This document shows, in pieces, positions 7,811 to 12,331 of a stretch of DNA of 12,331 bases (position 1 is the first letter of the stretch; the number at the start of each line of letters is the position of its first letter). A program made the position numbers and the translations under genes. A model generated the notes under the pieces. That model had not been told where the DNA came from and made no database searches. It was given only the letters and a program-made list of their open reading frames with translations. Source of the stretch: Candidatus Halomonas stercoripullorum (GTDB lineage Bacteria; Pseudomonadota; Gammaproteobacteria; Pseudomonadales; Halomonadaceae); NCBI GenBank assembly GCA_019114645.1, contig DXFC01000067.1:1-12331 (forward strand), given 5' to 3'.

Positions 7811-9535
7811 ATGGCGCTCATCACTACCTTTGCTCCCTGGCTGCGCCTATTGGCCCGCCGTCCCGGCAGGCTCTACCTGGGTGTGTTGCTGCTAGCATTG
7901 ACCGCACTTTCGGCCATCGGTTTGCTGGCGCTGTCAGGCTGGTTCATTACCGCCAGTGCCTTGACCGGCATGGCTCTCGCTGCAGGCATCGCGGCGAGCC
8001 TTGATGTCTACGTACCGGGTGGCGGAATTCGCTTTTTTGCCTTGAGTCGTACCGTTTCGAGATACATGGAACGGCTCTACAACCACGATACGGTCTTGCG
8101 CCTGCTGGCTGATCTGCGGCGCCGTCTGTTCGGGGCTCTGGCAAATCAGGATGAGCGAACTCTCGCCCAGCGCCGCTCCAGCGACTGGCTCAACCGGCTC
8201 ACTGCGGATATTGATGCGCTCGACAGCCTTTACTTGCGCTTATTGGCACCGCCAGCAGTGGCGTTGTTGGTGATCGCGCTGCTGTGCGGGTTTCTGGCGT
8301 TGTGGTCGCCACAGGCCGGCCTGGCCTCGCTGGCTCTGTTAATGCCGGCCTGGCTATGGTTGACGGTGGGGCAGGCCTGGCTGGGGATGGCGTCCAGCCG
8401 GCGTCATGCAGGGCATCTGGAGCGGTTGCGTAGCCATGCCATCGAGCACTTGACCAACATGGCCGAACTTGAAGCTTATTCCAGTCAGCTATGGCACCGT
8501 CAGCATTTACAAGCACAGGAGGCCATGTTGGCCGAGGATCAGCGGCGGTCAGGCCAGCTAGCGAGCCTAGGGGCAGCCCTTGCCAACCTGGTGGTAGGGG
8601 TGGTCATGGTCGTGGTGCTCTGGCTTGCGGCACTGGCCTGGCAACAAACGATGATCAGCGGGCCGGTTTTGGTAATGATGCCGCTGGCCGTATTGGCACT
8701 AAGTGAAGTCTTGACGCTATTGCCGCTACCTTTCACCCAGTTAGGGGCGACATGCGCAGCGGCTGAACGCCTCAATAGCGTGGAACGGGCGGGCCGTGCG
8801 GATACCGGTACACAGCAGCAGGTCCTTGGCGATACCGCGCTGGCGGTTCAGCTGGTGGATGTCGGTTTGCGTTATCCGGGAGCCCTGACATCAGCGCTGG
8901 ATTCGGTCACGCTTGAACTGCCTCCGGGTGCCAGGCTGGCACTCTGTGGTGTGTCGGGGGCAGGCAAAAGCAGCGTGGCGGCGCTGCTTACTCGCAGAGT
9001 TAGCGCTTCACGGGGTAAGGTTTTGATTGATGGACTTCCTGTCGAACAGATCCAGGAGCGTTCACTGCGTGAGAGAGTTGCGCTGCTTGGCCAACGCATC
9101 GACCTCTTTCAGGATAGCTTGGGGGCTAACCTGCGGCTGGCGGAGCCGGAAGCCAGCGATGCACGGCTATGGCAGGCACTGGAGTGGGCCGAACTCAAAG
9201 AGTGGGCTGTCGGGCTGCCTGCCGGGCTTGAGACCCCTCTAGGAGAGGGAGGGAGCCAGCTCTCGAGTGGTCAGGCACGCCGGGTGGCATTGGCCAGGTT
9301 GTGGCTACGAAATCCTGGCCTGGTCATCCTTGATGAACCCTTCGCCGGCCTGGACACGGGCACGCTAATGCGGCTGAAACCGAAGCTGGATAACTGGCTG
9401 GACGGGCGCAGTGTGATGTATCTGGTCCATCAGCTTGATGGTGGCATGCTGGATCCTCCCGGTGTCAGCCTGATCGGACGGCTTGTCGAGGGGAGGCTGC
9501 AGGATTGCGCAATGCCCGAGTATCTATCAGGATAA
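7811..9535 (+). CDS. cydC: ABC transporter CydC (cytochrome bd assembly, thiol exporter half)
   Basis: 574-aa partner of CydD, almost the same length as E. coli CydC (573 aa). The first helix holds LLALSGWFITASALTG (about 38-53), which is typical of CydC. The membrane domain spans about 1-330. The ATPase domain has Walker A GVSGAGKSS 380-388, Q-loop Q428, signature LSSGQ 484-488 (Ser in place of the usual first Gly), Walker B LVILDEP 504-510 with E509, and H540. I chose ATG 7811, 1 nt after the cydD stop, because GAAGAGG lies 9 nt upstream. ATG 7802 would leave that site directly against the codon. The frame is open further up inside cydD, but this is overlap. The gene ends 34 nt before the deaminase. 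Confidence 0.93.
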   Translation: MALITTFAPWLRLLARRPGRLYLGVLLLALTALSAIGLLALSGWFITASALTGMALAAGIAASLDVYVPGGGIRFFALSRTVSRYMERLYNHDTVLRLLADLRRRLFGALANQDERTLAQRRSSDWLNRLTADIDALDSLYLRLLAPPAVALLVIALLCGFLALWSPQAGLASLALLMPAWLWLTVGQAWLGMASSRRHAGHLERLRSHAIEHLTNMAELEAYSSQLWHRQHLQAQEAMLAEDQRRSGQLASLGAALANLVVGVVMVVVLWLAALAWQQTMISGPVLVMMPLAVLALSEVLTLLPLPFTQLGATCAAAERLNSVERAGRADTGTQQQVLGDTALAVQLVDVGLRYPGALTSALDSVTLELPPGARLALCGVSGAGKSSVAALLTRRVSASRGKVLIDGLPVEQIQERSLRERVALLGQRIDLFQDSLGANLRLAEPEASDARLWQALEWAELKEWAVGLPAGLETPLGEGGSQLSSGQARRVALARLWLRNPGLVILDEPFAGLDTGTLMRLKPKLDNWLDGRSVMYLVHQLDGGMLDPPGVSLIGRLVEGRLQDCAMPEYLSG

Positions 9536-9569
9536 AGCAATAAAGCCCAAGAGAGCGAGAGTGAGCATC

Positions 9570-10565
9570 ATGCGCGACTTCCTGAAACGACTACCCAAGG
9601 CAGAATTGCACTTGCATATCGAAGGCACGCTGGAGCCCGAATTGATGTTTACTCTGGCGAACCGTAATGGCGTCAAGCTGCCTTACGAGTCGATTGGTGC
9701 GGTGCGCGCGGCCTATGAATTTGACGATCTCTCTTCCTTTCTGGAGCTCTATTACAGTGGCATGAGTGTGCTCAAACGAGCCGAAGACTTCCATGATCTG
9801 GCCATGGATTATTTCCGGCGTGCCCATGCCGAGGGCGTGGTACATGTGGAAATGCATTTTGACCCTCAGGCCCATCTGGCGCGCGGCGTGGAGCTGGAAT
9901 CGGTCATGGAGGGATTGGGCCTGGCGAGGCGGGAAGCCGAACGTGAGTTTGGCATGTCCACGGCGTTGATTATGGCCTTTCTCCGCGATCGTCCCGCTGA
10001 AGAGGCCATGCGTGTGCTCGAGAGCGCAGCGCCTTACTGGGAGCTGCTTGATGCAGTAGGGCTCGATAGTGCCGAAGTTGGCCATCCGCCCTCGAAATTT
10101 GCCGAGGTTTTCCAGCGCGCCAAGATGCTGGGTATCCCCCGGGTGGCCCATGCCGGGGAAGAGGGGCCACCCGAGTACATTCGCGAAGCCCTGGATTTGC
10201 TCGATGTGTGTCGTATCGACCATGGTGTGCGCTGCCTGGAGGATCCAGAGCTGGTAACGAGGCTGCGTGAAGAGGAGATCGTGCTGACGGTCTGCCCGCT
10301 ATCCAATGTGCGACTCAAGGTCGTGGAGCGCATGGAAGATCACCCCTTGCCCGAGCTGGTCGAAGCCGGCTTGCGAGTAACGCTCAACTCGGACGATCCC
10401 GCTTATTTTGGTGGCGGCATGTTGGCTAATTTCCAGGCCTGTCACGACGCTTTTGGCTGGTCACGTGAAACTTTCATTCAACTGGCGGGTACCGCTATCG
10501 AATCCGCTTTCATCAGTGAGCGGCGCCGACTTGAGCTGCATCGCCGCCTGGCGGAGTGCGACTGA
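9570..10565 (+). CDS. Adenine deaminase of the adenosine deaminase family
   Basis: 331-aa cytosolic zinc enzyme of the amidohydrolase superfamily; it is expected to convert adenine to hypoxanthine plus ammonia for purine salvage. Metal and catalytic residues are visible: H14 and H16 in ELHLHIEG, H194 and E197 in HAGEEGPPEY, H218, and D275-D276 in LNSDDPAYFGG. Two traits point to adenine rather than adenosine as substrate: RIDHGVR at 215-221 has Asp where adenosine deaminases have Gly, and CPLSNVRLKVV with SDDPAYFGG matches yeast Aah1 and the Pseudomonas adenine deaminase as I remember them. ATG 9570 gives the normal start MRDFLKRLPKAELH and has GAGAGTGAG upstream. An in-frame GTG at 9561 would add three residues. 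It follows cydC by 34 nt with no terminator between, so it is likely cotranscribed, though its function is unrelated to the oxidase. Automated pipelines may label it adenosine deaminase (add). Confidence 0.9.
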   Translation: MRDFLKRLPKAELHLHIEGTLEPELMFTLANRNGVKLPYESIGAVRAAYEFDDLSSFLELYYSGMSVLKRAEDFHDLAMDYFRRAHAEGVVHVEMHFDPQAHLARGVELESVMEGLGLARREAEREFGMSTALIMAFLRDRPAEEAMRVLESAAPYWELLDAVGLDSAEVGHPPSKFAEVFQRAKMLGIPRVAHAGEEGPPEYIREALDLLDVCRIDHGVRCLEDPELVTRLREEEIVLTVCPLSNVRLKVVERMEDHPLPELVEAGLRVTLNSDDPAYFGGGMLANFQACHDAFGWSRETFIQLAGTAIESAFISERRRLELHRRLAECD

Positions 10566-10579
10566 TCATTAACCACCGA

Positions 10580-10607
10580 AATAAAAACCCCCGGTGGTGC
10601 CGGGGGT
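10580..10607 (-). terminator. Intrinsic terminator of the cytochrome c peroxidase gene
   Basis: ACCCCCGG (10587-10594), a 5-nt loop, then CCGGGGGT (10600-10607) form a perfect 8-bp GC-rich stem. Read leftwards it is followed by TTTTTATTT, a proper U-tract for the minus-strand peroxidase transcript, 30 nt after its stop. Read rightwards no T-run follows, so it would be a weak terminator for the deaminase transcript. A second possible stem, ACCACCG (10572-10578) with CGGTGGT (10592-10598), overlaps it and competes for the same bases. Confidence 0.85.
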
Positions 10608-10636
10608 AATCGGTAACCGCTGGTACTTCCACTCTG

Positions 10637-11635
10637 TCAGGGCAGAGCGGGTATTTCGAAGTCAGGCATTTCACCGGTCAGGCTGTGCAGGAAGGCCGTG
10701 ATATCGGCGATGGTTTCATCTTCGAACTCACGGTTCAGCATCTCGCGACCCATGATGGCAACCGCTTCTTCCAGCGTTTCGGTGGCGCCGTTGTTCATGT
10801 ACGGATAGGTGACGGCCACGTTACGCAGGGTGGGTGTGCGGAACTTGTACATGTCCGCGTCGTCACCGGTGACGTCATAGCGACCCACGTCGGTGGAACC
10901 GGGGACTTGAATCGCCCAGAAGTTGCTGTCAGTCAGGGCCGGACCACGGTGACAAGCGATACAGCCGTTATCGGCGAAGGCCACCATGCCGTCTTTCTGC
11001 TGCTGAGTCAGGGCGTCCATGTCGCCTCTCAGGTAGCGGTCAAACGGTGAGTTCGGCGTATTCAGCGTACGCTGGAAAGTCGCCAAGGCTTTGGCCAGGT
11101 TGTCGATCGTGATGGGGTCACTTTCGTCAGGGTAGGCTTCAGCGAATTTTTTCTGGTAGAGCTCAAATTCGTTCAGACGCTCAATGGCGTGATCCAGATC
11201 CATGGCCATCTCGACGCTGTCCTGAATCGGACCGAGGGCCTGGCCTTCCAGATCGGGCTCGCGGCCATCCCAGAATTGGGATTCGAGGAAACCGGAATTG
11301 AGCACGGTGGGGGAGTTACGGGCACCAATCTGGCCATCGTGGCCGGTGCCGCGTGCGATGCGGTCGGTCCAGCCCAGCGCCGGATTGTGACAGGTGGCAC
11401 AGCTGATCACGCCGCTGGCGGAGATGCGCGGCTCGAAGAACAGCATGTTGCCAAGTTCTACCTTCTCCGGCGTCAGGGAGTTGTCAGCCGGAATCGGCGG
11501 CAGGTGGGGCAGCGGTTCGAAGCGATCACGGTATTCGCCGAGGCCGTCGTCCGCGACAACAGTCGTGGCCATGACGGCACTCAACGACACGGCAGCTGCG
11601 AGGCTCAATGGCCGGGCAAGAGCGTGTTTTAACAT
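10637..11635 (-). CDS. Periplasmic di-haem cytochrome c peroxidase
   Basis: 332-aa enzyme of the bacterial cytochrome c peroxidase/MauG superfamily, reducing H2O2 to water with electrons from a c-type cytochrome or azurin-like donor in the periplasm (family knowledge). The signal peptide has a basic start, a hydrophobic core (about 11-25) and likely cleavage after VVA at 28. Two haem sites are seen: CATCH 79-83 and CIACH 225-229. The classic peroxidase landmarks are present: H99 in GTGHDGQIG, 16 residues after the first haem His, as for the displaceable sixth ligand; Q120 and E130 framing QFWDGREPDLE; and M295 in the AIMG stretch as probable distal ligand of the electron-transfer haem. This argues for a true peroxidase over MauG. 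AAGGGG lies 8 nt before the ATG. It is divergent from msrP and ends at an intrinsic terminator. A likely FNR/ANR site sits upstream. Confidence 0.94.
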   Translation of the reverse strand: MLKHALARPLSLAAAVSLSAVMATTVVADDGLGEYRDRFEPLPHLPPIPADNSLTPEKVELGNMLFFEPRISASGVISCATCHNPALGWTDRIARGTGHDGQIGARNSPTVLNSGFLESQFWDGREPDLEGQALGPIQDSVEMAMDLDHAIERLNEFELYQKKFAEAYPDESDPITIDNLAKALATFQRTLNTPNSPFDRYLRGDMDALTQQQKDGMVAFADNGCIACHRGPALTDSNFWAIQVPGSTDVGRYDVTGDDADMYKFRTPTLRNVAVTYPYMNNGATETLEEAVAIMGREMLNREFEDETIADITAFLHSLTGEMPDFEIPALP

Positions 11636-11710
11636 AGAGGTTCCCCTTGAAGGACAAGCTTGAGCCTGTTTATGGCTTCATTAACTGCCATTCCAGCTTA
11701 GGCCGTCTCG

Positions 11711-11724
11711 TTGAGCGATATCAA
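11711..11724 (-). promoter_or_regulatory. Candidate FNR/ANR box upstream of the peroxidase gene
   Basis: On the minus strand the site reads TTGAT-ATCG-CTCAA, matching the FNR/ANR consensus TTGAT-N4-ATCAA at nine of ten defined bases. Flanking bases extend the symmetry to GTTGA-N6-TCAAC. Its centre is 82 nt before the peroxidase start codon. For a class II site at -41.5 the transcript would begin near 11676. The matching -10 is not clear; the best AT-rich stretch is TTAATGA near 11677-11683. Cytochrome c peroxidase genes are known FNR/ANR targets in E. coli and Pseudomonas, which supports the call. Confidence 0.65.
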
Positions 11725-11758
11725 CCAAGTAAATCACTCGGAATGAGCCTAACCTTGG

Positions 11759-11775
11759 GTTAAGTCAATGTTAAG
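11759..11775 (+). promoter_or_regulatory. Candidate direct-repeat operator upstream of msrP
   Basis: GTTAAG occurs twice as GTTAAG-TCAAT-GTTAAG, an 11-bp period that puts both copies on one face of the helix. Hexamer-N5-hexamer is the layout used by OmpR/PhoB-family response regulators. A third, inverted and slightly different copy, CCTAACC at 11748-11754, abuts the first. The centre is about 82 nt before the msrP start. The binding protein is unknown. Confidence 0.4.
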
Positions 11776-11810
11776 CCTGCCTCTGTGGCATGTGCTTGCG
11801 TTCGTCATAA

Positions 11811-11819
11811 TGCTATGTT
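11811..11819 (+). promoter_or_regulatory. Possible extended -10 element for msrP
   Basis: TGCTATGTT fits an extended -10 (TG-N-TATGTT) 29 nt before the msrP start codon. No good -35 hexamer lies at 16-18 nt upstream, which would suit an activator-dependent promoter. If used, transcription would start near 11826 and the GTTAAG repeat would be centred near -59. This is a visual match only. Confidence 0.3.
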
Positions 11820-11848
11820 TCTTTCTATCATCTCCCGGAGGGCTGACG

Positions 11849-12331
11849 ATGCCACGCTACTGCTATCCACGACTCCCCGAGTCGGAAGTGACGCCACGTG
11901 AATTGTTCGAGTCGCGCCGGCGTTTTCTGCGCGGTAGTGCGGCACTGGGGGCGGCAGTCGCAGCACCGGGACTCCTATGGCCCAAGCCAGCTGCAGCTTG
12001 GCAGGCGTCCCTGGCAGAGCACTTGAGCAGTGCGGAACTGGTGCGCCGGGAACTGGCTGGTAGTGAGGAGCTGACCCCTTTCCGTGACATCACTACCTAC
12101 AATAATTTCTATGAGCTGGGCACGCGCAAGCAGGATCCGGAAATTTATGCCCACCAGTTGGTGACGGACCCCTGGTCATTGACGATTGAAGGTGAGGTGG
12201 AAAAATCCGGTACTTTTGCCTTGGAAGACGTGCTCAAGGGTCAGACGCTGGAAGAGCGTATCTATCGTCTGCGCTGTGTCGAAGCCTGGTCCATGGTGAT
12301 TCCCTGGATCGGTTTCCCGCTGGCTGATCTG
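11849..12331 (+). CDS. msrP: Protein-methionine-sulfoxide reductase catalytic subunit MsrP (3' end cut)
   Basis: The first 161 residues of a periplasmic molybdopterin enzyme (formerly YedY) that repairs oxidised methionine in envelope proteins, fed with electrons by the membrane haem protein MsrQ (known). The N-terminus carries a twin-arginine signal: SRRRFLRG at 22-29, a hydrophobic stretch rich in Ala/Gly, and likely cleavage after AAA at 48-50. The mature part shows TTYNNFYELG (82-91), typical of MsrP, and RLRCVEAWSM, where C143 is the expected cysteine ligand of molybdenum. E. coli MsrP is about 334 aa, so roughly half lies beyond the window, where msrQ would be expected to follow. CGGAGGG lies 6 nt before the ATG. 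The gene diverges from the peroxidase gene. Confidence 0.95.
   Translation, partial: MPRYCYPRLPESEVTPRELFESRRRFLRGSAALGAAVAAPGLLWPKPAAAWQASLAEHLSSAELVRRELAGSEELTPFRDITTYNNFYELGTRKQDPEIYAHQLVTDPWSLTIEGEVEKSGTFALEDVLKGQTLEERIYRLRCVEAWSMVIPWIGFPLADL

Noticed and set aside
9591..10223. 210-aa minus-strand ORF inside the adenine deaminase gene
   Set aside because: It is a long antisense shadow produced by GC-rich codon use; no motif, and the sense frame carries all catalytic residues.
1..12331. Mobile element, prophage, CRISPR array or defence system
   Set aside because: No transposase, integrase, terminal inverted repeats, spaced repeat array or defence protein was seen; all ten genes are typical housekeeping, respiratory or stress genes with uniform composition.

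Overview
The window looks like core chromosome of a GC-rich aerobic gammaproteobacterium. A Halomonas/Oceanospirillales- or Pseudomonas-like host is my inference from protein style, base composition and gene content; no rRNA or tRNA gene is present to confirm it. Ten protein-coding genes were found, two of them cut by the window ends. There is no sign of phage, transposon, CRISPR array or anomalous base composition.

Left part (1-3566): the minus strand carries rhlE (DEAD-box RNA helicase) followed by a CynX/NimT-family MFS exporter gene that runs off the left edge. Divergent from rhlE, across a 228-nt gap, is a CaCA-family calcium/sodium antiporter that most likely starts at a TTG codon with a strong Shine-Dalgarno.

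Centre (3693-10565): a tight plus-strand cluster encodes a cytochrome bd-type quinol oxidase (cydA, cydB) and the heterodimeric ABC transporter CydDC that is needed to assemble it, with gaps of 3, 4 and 1 nt. The oxidase has the short Q-loop of the CIO (cyanide-insensitive oxidase) subtype. An adenine deaminase gene follows 34 nt after cydC and is probably read from the same transcript. No small CydX-type subunit gene lies inside the cluster.

Right part (10637-12331): a periplasmic di-haem cytochrome c peroxidase on the minus strand and msrP (periplasmic methionine sulfoxide reductase, molybdenum subunit, Tat-exported, cut by the right edge) diverge from a 213-nt shared control region. That region holds a near-consensus FNR/ANR box and a hexamer-N5-hexamer direct repeat. 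A hairpin with a T-run on the minus strand closes the peroxidase gene, and its two strands separate the convergent deaminase and peroxidase genes.

Together the right two thirds of the window concern respiration at low oxygen and periplasmic oxidative defence. I see no clearly undescribed system. The most useful leads are the CIO-type oxidase clustered with its own CydDC and lacking a visible small subunit, the attached deaminase gene, and the peroxidase/msrP control region.
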